Positions 11,040-24,039 of a stretch of 64,000 nt of DNA are shown in pieces. Below the pieces are notes generated by a model that worked only from the letters and a program-made list of their open reading frames with translations, searched no databases and was not told where the DNA came from. The position numbers and the translations under genes were made by a program. The DNA comes from Bigelowiella natans CCMP2755 (Eukaryota > Cercozoa > Chlorarachniophyceae): positions 1 to 64,000 of the forward strand of contig ADNK01003167.1 of NCBI GenBank assembly GCA_000320545.1, in the 5' to 3' direction. Within the stretch, counting starts at the first letter, position 1. The number at the start of each line of letters is the position of its first letter.

Positions 11040-14000
11040 TCAACCTCATCGATCTTCTTCGAAAGCTTGAGCAGCGTTGTTCCCCCTCCAGCAACAATAC
11101 CCTCTTCCACTGCAGATTTGGTGGCACAGAGAGCATCCTCAACCTTGAGTTTCTTCTCCTTGAGCTCGGTTTCCGTAGTAGCTCCTACCTCAACCTACAA
11201 CAATATATATGATTATGATGATGATGATGATGATGATGACAATGATAGTGATAATGATAATGATAATGAAACCGGGTGGTGAATGTGGTAGTGATCATCA
11301 AGTTTACTACGACAATAACATTACCACTGCAACCCCACCAGCTAGACGTGCAATACGTTCATTAAGCTTGTCAAGTTCATATGTCGATGCACCGGATCCT
11401 AATAATCATCACATCCTCATCAAATCATCATATATGAGTTAGACTACTACTACCATTCTAATGAATAATTACTTAAAAAAAATAATAAAACGACAATAAT
11501 AAGACAATAATTAAAATAACAGTTATGATAAAAACTGATGTTAATTGTCACAATATAAAAATGAAATAAGACATGCACCACCGATTTCTATCCTGTTACT
11601 ATAGGGTTAGTGAGTGAGTGAGATATTATTTCTGCAATAGGCAATCAACACGTGTGTTTGCATGCAGCATGGATGGATGGATACCTACCTTTGGCTCTCT
11701 CATCGGCAATAAGTTTTTCAATTTGCTTCACACGTGCGGTTACTTCATCAGTCGTAGAGCCGTCACCAACAATGGTAGTGACCTCTTTTGCGACATCAAT
11801 GGATGCTGTTCTACCTAGAGAATCAATTGTAGCCTAGTAGTATGCAACGAAGAAACAAAAATGAATAAATCAATAGTTGCATCAAATCACCACCAAAGCA
11901 AACAATAACAAGCTTGTTTTGTGTATCTTTTTTATTCTTCTATTTCTTCATGAGCAGTGAGGAACTATATGTGCAATACATAAATTAAATTCTTATGTTT
12001 CTTTAGAACTCTACTGCTATATTACTGCAACTACTACTAGCTAGTTTCTACTACCTTCTCAAGTGTCAAACCAACCTCATCCTTGATGACCTGAATATGA
12101 AGACAATTTAACCAAAAAACTATAATATTATTCATTCATACACAGTACAGACATAATCTTCTGATATCTTCGCCCTCGTCATTATCATCATCATCATCAT
12201 CATTTATTACTTGTCCTCCAGTTAGAATAGCAATATCCTCAAGATAAGAGCTCTTTCGATCACCGAAGCCAGGAGCTTTGATTGCACATACCTTTGTGGA
12301 AGAGTTAGAGAGAGAGGGAGAGAAAGAGAGAGAGTCTTCTTTAGATACTATACGAATTCAAAACGAATTTCAATCCTAATTAATGATCTACATTGATGGT
12401 GAGCAATGTAGTAGTCGTGGTAGTAGTAGTAGTAGTAGTAGTTGTAGTAGGAGGTTAAATTACCTTCAATCCGCCACGGAGCTTATTGAGGACAAGGGTA
12501 GAGAGAACCTCCTGATCGATATCCTCAGCTGCAGTATTAATAGTAAAGAAGAAGGGGAAAACAAGAAATGATCAAAGTAAGAAATCAAGAAAAAAAGAGG
12601 CGACATTATTCTTCCTACTTGGGGAAACAGACAGCCTAATGAACGTTAAGTTCTTCGTTGTATTATGAGAAACTAACCAATGATAAGTAGAGGCCATCCC
12701 CCCTTGACTGTCTCTTCCAGAATTCCTATCATTTCCCTTGCAGAGGTAATTTTCTTATCGACAAGGAGAAGCCTGGCGTTCTGGTACGTGCACGACATGC
12801 GTTCGGTGTCGGTAACAAAGTACGGAGAAATGTACCCTCGATCAAATTGCATACCTAAGAAGAAGAAGAAGAAAAAGAAGAAGAAGAAGAAGAGAACAAG
12901 TAGTAGTAGCCCCAACAAGAAGATACCAAGCAAGAAACAAACAAAACAAACAAAGGAGGAGCAATCAAGAGCAGCATTCCAAAGCAGCAGAATAAGAGCA
13001 AGATCTACTACTATATTATCGTCACTCATTATCATGCATGATTATTTGGTTGATACTAGTACCTTCAATAACTCGTAGATTGTTCTCGGTCGATTTCCCT
13101 TCTTCGAGAGTGATAACACCGTTGCGTCCTACCTCTTTGTACGCTCCAGCTATCATATCCCCGATTTCAGTGTTACCTCCTGCTGAGATAGTAGCTACCT
13201 CTCCAATTTGCTCGTCGGAGACGTCGTTAGAGAGTTCTTTGAGGTAATTCACCAACTCACGCCCTGTCCTCTCCATACCACGTACTATCTGGACTGGGTT
13301 TACTCCAGACGAAACCACTGATTGACGATTGATGATACACAATCACAAATGTGTGATGAACAGATAATGATGAGTGTTAAATAATAATCCCTATTATAGA
13401 TATTTACATTTCTAGTCTTCTTTTTTATTCGATTTGTCATGATAGTAATTCCCCATACCATACCCACGAATTTTCATAATAGTAATTCGTCCTACCGTAC
13501 CTCCCAAAATATACAATGTCTATTCATGTTGGCACTACTATTATTTCAATGTTTTGTTTGTGGGTCTTCTTATCATACAGGTCGCTGCTCCAATTTATTC
13601 TCTTGTAAAGACCTTTCATTCCTTCCGAAATCATGGCATGAGAAAGGATGATGGCAGTAGTAGTTCCATCACCCGCCAAATCGTTTGTGCGGGTCGATGC
13701 CTCACGAACTAACTTGCATCCCATGTTTTCCAATGGTTCCTACAACAGGCAACAAGGTACAGAACACACAGCAACCATAACCTTCATTAGTCATTATTCT
13801 CCTGTTCTATTCAAGTGTAAATAGATTATTTTAATTTCTACATCGCATCTTTGATTTTTTATGCTCTAGTGGTATACACTACTACAATTGATGAAGGTGA
13901 GATGATAAGTTACAGCATTATTAGATGATGTGTTTGAATAATACTTCAAGCTCCACTTGCTTTGCGATCGTTACTCCGTCGTTCACAATAGTTGGGGTGC

Positions 14001-14632
14001 CATATCCGGATTCGAGTACTACATTACGGCCCTTCGGTCCCAGAGTTACTCCAACAACTGTTGCAAGCTGTTGTTCCCCCACACATCACCACCATTAATA
14101 TTATTATCACGGAATTTCAGCAGCAGTAGCAATGTCTCACATTGGCTACCGAATAAGATATTGAGAACTTAAAAGCTGCAAATGTTCTTATTTTCTTCTC
14201 TTGTTCTTATTTTCTTTCCCTGTCCCTTCTAAATTTCACTTCTGACTTATGTGAATACTCTACCTTTTCAACCCCAGCAAGCATTTGACGGAGCGCATGG
14301 TAGTCGTTGTGATTGAAGTGCAAGGTTTTTGCATGGGTCTTCAAGGAGTCGCGGCGATTTTCACCTCCAAATGAACCACGGTGCTGGAACGGCATGAAAG
14401 TCTGCTGCGAAATAACTCTAGATCCTCTTGTGCTGACACCATTACTTAGTTGGTTGTTGGTTTCCCCCGGAAGGATTTGCGATAGAGCCATCATACCCAA
14501 TCCAGCCAACAGCACAAAGGTAGCACATCGGTTCTTCCAACGCCGAGACAAGGGAAGCGGTAACCCCTTCGTTCCAATGGCTACGGGAGGCTCGTCAAGA
14601 GCGTCGTATGACGGATAATTGCTGGAATGCAT
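10254..14632 (-). CDS. CPN60: Plastid-type chaperonin Cpn60
   Basis: Fourteen exons join in phase into 649 residues: 14632-14264, 14067-13945, 13739-13613, 13317-13063, 12854-12678, 12528-12464, 12291-12211, 12090-12055, 11833-11689, 11398-11325, 11194-11045, 10878-10707, 10593-10477, 10312-10254. It is a group I chaperonin that folds proteins in a double-ring ATPase. Motifs in order: [107 protein letters not shown], ending [18 protein letters not shown] and KLVREAST point to the cyanobacterial/plastid branch. About 104 residues precede the mature start (KTLHFNHND): a hydrophilic stretch, a hydrophobic segment ([14 protein letters not shown], about 37-50), then a Ser/Arg/Gln-rich region. This suggests a bipartite leader for a complex plastid. 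No phenylalanine follows the hydrophobic segment. Confidence 0.95.
10321..10353. repeat. (CA)n microsatellite in a Cpn60 intron
   Basis: A near-perfect CA dinucleotide run lies a few bases outside the last exon of Cpn60. A second CA array sits at about 11000-11031 in the intron between exons 11 and 12. Neither changes the reading frame. Confidence 0.9.
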
Positions 14633-15264
14633 AACCTAGATTGTTATCGTACACCAGCTTTAGTTCATAGTGGGGTACTCTCCTTGTACATCATCACAAT
14701 CCAGTGCAAGAAAATTGACAGTAAGAAAGTTCGGGTAGAAGCAAGTTAAAGAACAAAATCATAGTGTAGAAATGATCGCTATAGCCTAGCAGAGGGTACG
14801 ATGATAATCAAGATGGGCGAATATGCGCAGCTAAAGGAGGGAGGGGTACACCAAGCTGCGGTGGATACCTTTGAAGATTTAAGCAACAAATCAGGAATTC
14901 ATGAATGCCGTTAAATATATGTTTTATTATTTGTGATAATCATGTCGCAAGAATAAAAATAATAGCATTTGTTAAAAATATGAACAAGTTTTGCTTTAAC
15001 CTGTATAATGAGCTGTATCCCATTCTGAAATCCAGATATGCAAGGGTACCTATAAGAATGTCCTTTTGCCAATTTCCATGGCATTTTTGCTATTACAGCA
15101 GCTCCGTTCACCGCTACTGCTTGTTTGTTGAACCAAATTAATATTTATGAAGGAACTCCAACCGCTGAAACCCATAGTTCAGAGCTTTAGATGTTAGTCG
15201 TAATTAAAACGTTTTTTCCAAATCAGATGCTATTTCTAGCGTACGTCAAGGCACATCTTCCATT
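14633..15264. promoter_or_regulatory. Divergent intergenic region, Cpn60 / Nudix gene
   Basis: About 630 bases between the Cpn60 start codon (minus) and the Nudix start codon (plus). Both promoters must lie here. It is AT-rich with few simple repeats, and I see no gene or clear core-promoter motif in it. Confidence 0.4.
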
Positions 15265-15871
15265 ATGAGGAAGTTTAGGCGAAAAGGGAGAACTCGGTCG
15301 AAAGCCCAACTCCTATTCGCTCCTCCTCATCCATCATTGTGCATGCAAGCTGCACGTAGAGCTCTTACAGACGTCCTTCACAATACCTTTAACGCCTCAA
15401 TGCATAGAAAAGAGCGAGGTGAGTACAGGGGGGAAATTCCAAGATGCTACAAGAGTTCAAGCTCCAGGCGGGGTGGATATGTTCCAGGAAGGAGAGGCGG
15501 ATACGTTCGGGCGAGCAGCATTTCCAGACCCCCTCCCCTTCCTTATGTTCCTTCTACTTCCTTTGCTAGCACAACAACAATGTCATGGTTTCGCCAGAAT
15601 ACCGAGCATCGACCAGCAACGGGACGGCGACAGGGGGGTAGCAACACCGGTGTTAGATACTATTCAAAGGAGGACAAGGGCTCCTTGTTTAGTGACGACA
15701 CTGCTTCATATCATCATGATCATCAGCATGATCGGAGCAAGCGAGAAGTTCGAAGGTTCACAAGCGATAATGATTGCGATCGCTTGAACAAAAGACATCA
15801 CGTTCAGGATTCTCATTGCAAACGGGACCAGAGGATGATTGCGAGAGAAAATAATAATAATAATCGGACAA

Positions 15872-15905
<34 letters not shown>

Positions 15906-16856
15906 TCGAACAACTTTGCCGACGACGCCTCTCGAACAACCACCTTATGATCATATATATCACAAATACGAGCCCCTACGCTACTTGGAACCGAAACTAA
16001 GGAAGCGAGAGGTGAGAGGATTCTGTAGTAGGGATAGTCGTATTTCTGAATAATTATGATGCTATTGTTGCTGGAAAGCTCGATCACGTAATCATCTCTC
16101 ATTTTTTTGTGTTCAGCCCTTTTGTGTTATTATCGTGTGGATGCAAGAAAAATAAAGCGTATTGCTCGTGATTTTATTCGGATAAATAGATAATAATGCC
16201 ATTTCATTTGTTCTTAACTTTGATGATGATGATAACTATTATTACCAGTCGAAGGCCTACGCAGCGGCGGGCATATTAGCATGTAGGTTGGTACGATCCT
16301 CAGAGGAGAAGGAGGATGATGATACTAGTACAGATGTATGCAAGAAGCAGAAGAACAAGAAACAGCACCTAGAAATTCTTCTTGGGATGGAGACCCATAG
16401 AGGTATGTATGATGAAACCACGTATCACGACGAAAGCTATAGTAGTAGTTGTAGCAGTAGTAGTAGTAATATAAGTAGTAGTAGTAGTTACCTCTTTGTT
16501 GTATAGCATCGTCGTATACTGTGTCAGATAAATCATTTTTCATAAACTTTTCTCTTCAATATGGGCTGTCTATGAAGAAAACAAAGGGTATGATTTTATA
16601 TTTCTCCATACATATAATCTTGATCATCTTCGTGTAGGCAATGGATCTCCCCAATGGAATTTTCTAGGTGGCAAACGTGAATATGCTTATCCATATGAGC
16701 ACCATCGTCGTCGTCATCATCATCACTCTCCTCGAGCTGATTGGTGAGTGGATGGATGATGATGAAAATCAGCTGCTGTTATTTGGATTATAACCGCCGT
16801 ACACGTATTATTATGATGGATAGAATGGACACCGTCCTCCTCCTTCTCCTCCTCCT

Positions 16857-16888
<32 letters not shown>

Positions 16889-18496
16889 TTACTACTACAA
16901 ATAATAATAATAATAATAATCATCATCATCTCTCTATTCTACTCTAACAGCGAGCCACGAGAGACGGCTATACGAGAACTTGATGAAGAAACAAACCACA
17001 TCCTCACCCTCAAGGAGCAGGTTTTTCTGATACATAGCAAGTATTTCATCATGTGATGACGTGTATTATGTGTAGGCAAATATTTGGATGAATTTGGGCC
17101 CTGCTTATTGGTAATAAATAAATGAAAAAAGAAAGAAATACGGATGTTACAGAGATCATCACCCATAATAACTTAATATACATATCATCATCATACCACA
17201 TGATCATTCATCAGCAGTAACGACATCTTACTACATGCTTGTCTTTCTTGGGACTATATATTACTACTATATGTATTATATCATGTACTCAAACTTAATG
17301 TTTTATATACATACTGAAGAGACTGCCGACTGCTTGCGTCGTCAAAACAGGGCAAAACACGATCTTATGCCTTGTTATCATGTGCTTCTTTAAGGTTCCC
17401 AGGGGGGCGATATGTGTTGTATTTCTACATGTTCTCAAAAGCAAGAACAACGGAGCAAGGTGCTAACAAAACGATAGAAGGAGGAGGATGTTTGGATCCT
17501 GATGTGTATTAACCAATCCTCATTATCATCCGTCATTATCATCAACAACGTATGAGTATATGATTATCATCCGTACGTTATTTATCATCAATAACGTATG
17601 TATATGTATATCAGATTCGAATAACATTCGCAAGAGATTTCACCAACACTCTAATAATGAGAATAAGGTAGTTGTTCCATACTACTTCCACACGTAAAAT
17701 ATATATCCACAACAACAAAGCGAGAACATCATGGATTGGGACGATGATGTCGTCTTGCGAATGATATCATGATCATACTCATAATAAGCAAGAATATAAT
17801 TGTTCTTAAAATTATTTATAATTACTTTCTCCTCCTTTAATGAATAATAATAACACTGAAGGTACGTGACATTCAGTGGATATCACTCAAGAGAATTAAA
17901 AAGGCAATAGAGGCAGAGCAGAAGAATCAAACACAACAACAACATCAACATCACGAGCAAGAAGCATGCTCTCATAACACGGAAATTAATATGAGGAATG
18001 ATGGCAGTAGTAGTAGCAGCAGCAGTAGAACAAGTCTCATACTTTACCAGTTTTGCTATGAGGTAGTATCAGTTATTTGTAAGTACCAGTACTTGGTTAG
18101 ACTACTATTTATCAATAGAAACAACATTAGGCTACTATTTAGAAATAGGAAATAAATTACTATGATAGCATTTCATGATTATCATCATCTTTCCGGTTGT
18201 TGTTGGATAGTAGTAGTAGTAGTATTAGTAGTAGTAGCATTCCCATGTGTTTATATAAATTGCTGGTCTGATCATATTTCTCCTCCTCCCCCTCCTATAT
18301 TAATAAGATCCTGAGCGATTCGTTGGTTATGGATTATTTAGAGCGCCTCGAGAATAAAAGTAGTGGTAGCAGCAGCAGCAGTAGTAGTATGATGATTATC
18401 TTAATAATGGTGGTGGTGATGATGATGATGATGAACACTTATATGGGATGCATAGAAGAAGAAGAAGAAGAAGAAGAAGAAGAAGAAGAAGAATAG
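15265..18496 (+). CDS. Nudix hydrolase family protein with interrupted Nudix box
   Basis: Seven exons join in phase into 531 residues: 15265-16011, 16249-16402, 16638-16743, 16951-17040, 17395-17503, 17862-18062, 18308-18496. Nudix enzymes hydrolyse nucleoside diphosphates linked to another group. Signs in order: SKAYAAAGILACR (first strand), LEILLGMETHRG, WNFLGGKRE, EPRETAIRELDEETNHIL (Nudix helix with the RELxEE core), KFPGGRYVLYFYMFSK, and VRDIQWISLKRIKKAI. The usual G-x5-E-x7-REUxEExGU box is split: about 22 residues rich in His and Arg sit between GGKRE and EPRE, with an intron inside. The first 249 residues are Arg/Ser/Thr-rich low complexity with no domain seen. The C-terminus is a poly-Glu tail from GAA repeats. 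The donors at 17504 and the last exon are the least certain parts. Substrate is unknown. Confidence 0.7.
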
Positions 18497-19880
18497 AAGG
18501 GAAAGGAGGAGGAGGAGAAGAAGAAGGAGGAGGAGGAGGAATAGGAGGGGGATGAGCTAAAGGCGATCAATGTTTGCGATGACACTAATATATAAAACGA
18601 CCACAGATGAAGAACAAGAACAAGAACAAGGAGAACGGGATAATAATAATGATGATGATGATGATCACTATAGGCTGCTGTTGAAAAAAAGTGCTTGTCA
18701 TAACGACTCAGGTATTAGAGTGACCAACAAAATCATTGGCCAATTCATCATACACACGCAGTGCCTAATTATCCAAACTTAGTGTACTCATTATAACCCC
18801 AGATGAAAAACCACCACCACCACTACCACCATCATCATCATCATCATCATCATCATGAATAAACCATTTTCTCCCTCCCATCTCCAACTAGGTTATTCGT
18901 CGTCGTCGTTAACAATTATACCCCACTACATCATGGAGGCTCTGACCAAACGAAGAAAGAGCAGGAAGAAAAGGAATAAGAGGAAAAAGGCTAAGGAGGG
19001 GGAGCTGCTACTGAAGAGTAAAATCAATAACAGAGATGATGATGCTGAGAAATGGAAACGGCACCGGAGAAGGGCGAGAAAGAGGAGAAATAATGAAGAG
19101 AAGGTATGAAAATGATCGCAGAGCGAGACCAGGGTGCAGAAACAAATAACACTCGATGGCTCGAGCATTCACACTAACAACTGAATTTGACCACCGTGGC
19201 TAGCTACTACAAGTCTATACGACAATGCTACGTACTTTTGTGTGTGAGACAACATCATGCATGCGTCGATTATTCATTCACCAGAACGGTTGCTAGCCAT
19301 GTACTAGTGTACGTCATTATTGCAGGCACTGATGCATGCGCGTTCATGACCTTCCACGTAGTCCACCGCTACAGAACGCGACAGCCTACACGACCGCACC
19401 GCCCATGCTGCGTGCAATGGTGTGCAGACCTTGTGAACGCTGCGCTGATGAGGTGTACGAGTATGATGATGGGGGAATATTGTGTCACTGATGAGGTGTA
19501 CAAGTATGATGATGGAGGGCATGTGCACTATAATAAGCGCTTCATCATGCGACGCATTTTATTTGCAGACGACCGTAGAACCGCGCCAGCTAGAGGATAC
19601 ATACTCTCACTTGTCGTTATGCGTCAATGTCTGATTACATTTCTACTGCATGCTACTAGTAGAATCTATTCTGCTGCTGCAAGTTTTTCGTCCAGTAGCC
19701 TACACACATTGTTAGCAGAACACGTCACAAAGATTCACGTGAGTATTGGTGTTTCTCGCTACATCAACATCGCTTATCACATTCAATTCTCAAGAGAAAT
19801 TCTCTCATTGCATGAATTTCTGCACTAGCCCGATGATCATCAGAATGGATACTGTGAATGAGAAATATATGACACACACA

Positions 19881-19956
<76 letters not shown>

Positions 19957-19970
19957 TTTCATTACATCCG

Positions 19971-20008
<38 letters not shown>

Positions 20009-20077
20009 GATAAATGATATAGCCGTTGCATTGCATAGCTACATTAGGATGACAATTGAAAAAATTTAAACATTTCA
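18497..20077. other. Intergenic, convergent 3' ends; microsatellites and an unexplained ORF
   Basis: Lies between the Nudix stop (plus) and the SDR stop (minus). A Lys/Arg-rich plus frame at 18930-19109 (RRKSRKKRNKRKK...) could be an exon but has no partner. A 213-codon plus ORF at 19187-19828 has the composition of the non-genic blocks, no domain, and an internal near-duplication (GATGAGGTGTAC at about 19448 and 19491), so I do not call it a gene. (CA)n at 19872-19917 runs into (AT)n at 19918-19955, with another (AT)n at about 19976-20001. Confidence 0.5.
19872..20001. repeat. Compound (CA)n-(AT)n microsatellites
   Basis: A CA array passes directly into a long AT array, then a short spacer and a second AT array. 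The word TTTCATTACATCCGTCT occurs both inside this cluster (about 19956) and at 20073-20089 over the SDR stop codon, so the cluster includes a short local duplication. Confidence 0.9.
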
Positions 20078-21652
20078 TTACATCCGTCTTATATGATAAA
20101 TGAAAACAATAGCATACTGAGTGCTTAAGTCCCAAAGCTTTTGCGCCGATTGATAATCTCGCCCTGCTGGTGATACTTGTTGTTGTTCACAATCCACCAT
20201 ATAGCTACCGCTCACAACCTAATCATATTATTCCATTTATAATGTCATAGCATAGTGACGAATGGTGATGGTGATGATGATGATGATGATGATGACGATC
20301 ATGGTGATGCTGTGCTAGATTATAGCTATAAAGAGAATGATATGTCTATAATTATCAAAATCTCACTGCATCATTACTGTTACTACAACCTGCGGTGCTA
20401 CAGCTGCATATATCAGTGTTCTTGCTCCTTCCTCAGGTGACTTCAGTATTAGGGAGGATGATGAAGAAACGAGGGCGTCAAGAAAGCTGCGGCTGCTTCC
20501 AGAGTAGTCATCAGCGATTGAGGAGGAAGTAGAAGTAGACGTTTGTGAAGGCAAAAGCTCACGGAATAGCTGGGTAGCAACTACTCCTAACATCCACCAA
20601 AAACAGCATTTAGGTTGTAAAAATTCACGGCTTTGAAGCAAATATATAAGGATCAAAAGGTTGGTTGTCGACATAGAACGATGATGATTTCTTATCTATC
20701 GTAGAACGATGATGATTTCTTATCTATCATAGAACGATGATGATTTCTTATCTATCGTAGAACGATGATGATTTCTTATCTATCGTCGTAGTTACCACAG
20801 TAACTGCTGCAGAATGGAATACACTAATGTCATACACTACAAATACTACTACCAGGATGTATTGCAATGGATTTGATCCAAGGAGTACCCTGCTTTTCCA
20901 TCTCCACAGCCTATAAATTAATAACCCATAAAACTCATCATATCAGTGGTGATAAGAGAAAAGCTGCTGCTGAAATTGTGCTTGTCAATACTTTCTTCTT
21001 TTTAATTTGTGTCGCTTCATTTACTCTTCCTTATTCCGGTCTATATTCTCTTACCAGCTGACGGGCAAAAAGCAAGTTATATAGCTTCGAACGGCCATAG
21101 TTTGCATTGGAGCTGAACTTGCTAGTGATGGATGTTATTATTGAGACAATATTAAAAGAAGAAGCAAGCAGTAAACGCTAAATATTCATATCGATATGAA
21201 CAACCAAAGTAGAATATCGAAGACAATTCATTACAATGATAATGATTGCAATTAAAGAAGTAAAAGCGCAATTACCAGAATGGTGAACAATCACGGCTAC
21301 CTACTCCTCCTTTAGTTTCTAACATTTCAAATCTTTCCTTAACCTTCTCTCCCAGTTGACATCATTTAGCTGTTGTTCGATGGAATTTCTATCAGCCTCA
21401 AATGCGTGGGCAAGTGATGACGTTGTGACGACCCTGCTTGAGATCGATCAAATGTTGTTGTTTTTTTTGTATCAGGATATCAAATTATTAATTGGAATTA
21501 TTTGTAGATTCTCTGTTATCTACTTCTAATTACTCACAATTAGCTCAGAGATACCCACCTTGATGCCAAGGCCATATTAGGTATTAACTCACGTGTAAGG
21601 AGAAAGTGCGACAAATGGTTAACTTGGAAAGCAGATTCAAGCCCATCTGTAA

Positions 21653-21685
<33 letters not shown>

Positions 21686-23971
21686 GTGATCACTGCTGCA
21701 TAATGATTCATAGCGATTGATCATCAAATGTCCTGTTTAATTTGCATAACACAATGTTTTTTCACATTGCTCATCATCGTATAGAGTGTAGGAAGAGGAC
21801 AAGAATAATCATGGGGAGGTACGATATAAAAGAAAAGGTGCTCACATTGAATTAATGAAGGCTGTGGGGACAAGACAACAAATATCAAATATCCGGATTT
21901 TCATCACCATTGGTAAGTCTTAAGGAATTTGGCCATATTCCAGCATTATTCACTAAGCAGCGTATCTTCTTCCCCTACAAGTAGAAGAAATTCAAGAAGA
22001 AGAAGAAAAGAAGTTGAAAAGAAGATAAATCCATCATTGTTAGCACCAAGGACAACGGATCAAGCTCATTTAAAAGAAGAAGAAATATATGAGGTATCAT
22101 TTGTTTCCCTCCTCCTCCTCCTCCTCCTCCTCCTCCTCCTCCTCATCCTCATCCACCACCGCCTTTTCTTCTTCTTCTACATGTTTAACTTCTCCTCTCT
22201 CTTTTTGTTAGATTCTTTCTCCTATTTAGCGCGGGGTAGAATACACACACAACAACCACCTCCATTGAAGAAGCCCTTTTCCTCAAATATTTGGCTGCTT
22301 GTTGAATGGACTGGAGAGATTCAAGGTCGGCCTCAATGAACTCAAAATTGGCATCAATATCCATCGATGGCGCTATACTGAATATGTAAAGAATAGCAGT
22401 AGTAGTAGTAGTGATAGTAGTAGTAGGAGGAAAAAAAATATTAACAAGACGATAGATGTATATATGCTGGGTAGAAATTCGAATTGTTAGTATATGTGAT
22501 TGATGTTACCGTTTAAGCTCCAATCTGACGCGTTCTCCTTTCTATGTGGTGATATGGCAATTGATGAATGCCAACAATATTTATAGCAGTATCAAGTAGG
22601 GAGAAACAAATTCGTATACTACTAATACTTACTACCGATGGATCCCTTCCAATTAATGACACAAACGCCCCTTGTTTTGCGAAGAACTCAACAGCTTGTT
22701 TGCCAATCCCCTTATTATTTATGTAATGTCATGTCATAATGTACTACGATTAATGAAGAAATATGAACATTGATAAGGAATAATTATCAAAAATGAGAGA
22801 AGAATTGAATGTTTAGAGACTACTAAATGAGAATCATCGCTTTAGTGCTAGTACCTCAGTACCTCCGGTGATGACAACCCAATCTCCAGATTGAATAAAA
22901 TAATCATCTTTGCGGAGCTGAGACAGCTTGTCGTTTCTAGTAACTTTGTACTATATCAGGAAGAAAAAGAAGAAGAAGAAGAAGAAGAAGAAGAAGAAGA
23001 AAAGTAAAAGAGAGTAATAAGATCGTTTCTCCTCAAAATTCGGTTCGGAAGGTAGCGACGACAGATGATGATCTAGATTTACCTACCGTCAACATTGTTT
23101 TATTAAATATAATCCTCCCTTCTTCTTTAGTTTGTTTTTGGATTGACTGGCACCCTTCGTCTTCAATTAGCTTGGAAGCTGGCACATACATACATACATA
23201 CATACATACATACATACTACCTTGAGGCGCCTCAAGAACTCATCCCGAGAGCTATCGAGAGTGTAAATTGTGTTCTGTAAGCTGAACAGCAACAACAATT
23301 GGAAATAGTCAGAAACTGCATACACGAAGGGAGGCCATGTTATGAAAAACACGTCACATGGTCAATGTTGGAACTTGCGAACTACAATTGTTATGCTTAT
23401 TTAAGCTCATCGGTGTTATTTATTCTATGACGCTCATCATCAAGACTTGATAAACAACACAAGAATACTACTTATCAAAGAAGATCTCCTCTGGGGTTAA
23501 TACTGTCTTCCTATTCTCTCCAAAATCTTGCTTTTTGTCCTCCTTATTCTCATGCTGTTGCTTCAAACCATTGCTACTATGTCTAGTACTACTCGACGAG
23601 AGAACACGAGTAGTAGAAGTAGTAGAAGGAGAAGTAGCTCTTTGGAACCGATGATGTGACGACCGACAACGAGCAGATACCACTTCCACTGAGGGGGTAG
23701 ATCGACGACTTAGTTGCCCAAATTGTAGATGTTGACAACCCTGTTGCTGCTGCTTCTGCTGTGGGACTAGCAAGAGTAGTGGAGACGGTATTATTATCGG
23801 GGGGAGGAAGGAGGCTGATGACGTCGAAGATGATGATGATGTTTCTGCGTTCACAACAACACAGATAATAACCACTGCTGCGCTGATAGCAGACGCAAGG
23901 AGAACAGGCAACGATGCAGCAGCACCAGCAGGTATGGTTGTCAAAATCCTATTCTCCTTTCTCGTCATCAT
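20078..23971 (-). CDS. Short-chain dehydrogenase/reductase with N-terminal hydrophobic leader
   Basis: Exons: 23971-23472, 23281-23221, 23170-23087, 22950-22855, 22710-22636, 22541-22510, 22377-22260, 21974-21908, 21646-21593, (possible 10-nt exon 21543-21534), 21436-21344, 21112-21055, 20910-20853, 20586-20390, 20218-20078; about 547 residues. It is a classical NAD(P)-dependent SDR: cofactor motif VVITGGTEGIGK, LVNNAGIWP, VNHLSHFLLT, RVVTTSSLAH, catalytic YGRSK, IHPG, then SPEEGARTLIYAA and a retinol-dehydrogenase-like tail. About 200 residues precede the Rossmann fold. They start with a hydrophobic segment (about 12-40), then a low-complexity Ser/Gln region, suggesting ER or complex-plastid targeting. 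Splicing between LLT and RVVTT is the weak point: a small exon of 1 mod 3 bases is needed there. The substrate cannot be read. A LINE sits about 135 bp upstream of the start. Confidence 0.82.
20674..20785. repeat. Four 28-bp tandem repeats in an SDR intron
   Basis: The 28-base unit starting TAGAACGATGATGATTTC is repeated at 20674, 20702, 20730 and 20758 with one or two changes. It lies in the intron between the exons at 20853-20910 and 20390-20586. Recent tandem duplication is the simplest reading; no coding effect. Confidence 0.95.
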
Positions 23972-24039
23972 GTTTGGAAATGAAGAATTCCCAACACCCT
24001 CGTCGTCGGGAGCTGTGGCTGAGAATTAGTGGTGCAGAA

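Noticed and set aside
12680-13078. 132-codon plus ORF with a poly-Lys run
   Set aside because: Antisense shadow of two Cpn60 exons and the (AAG)n repeat between them.
8134-18496. Functional gene cluster (H protein, Cpn60, Nudix)
   Set aside because: Different compartments and alternating strands; nothing beyond chance neighbourhood is shown.
19187-19828. 213-codon plus-strand ORF
   Set aside because: No domain, no splice signals, composition of the non-genic blocks and an internal duplication; chance opening in a low-stop region.
20674-20785. Regularly spaced repeats that could suggest a CRISPR array
   Set aside because: Units are directly adjacent with no spacers and lie in an intron of a eukaryotic gene.
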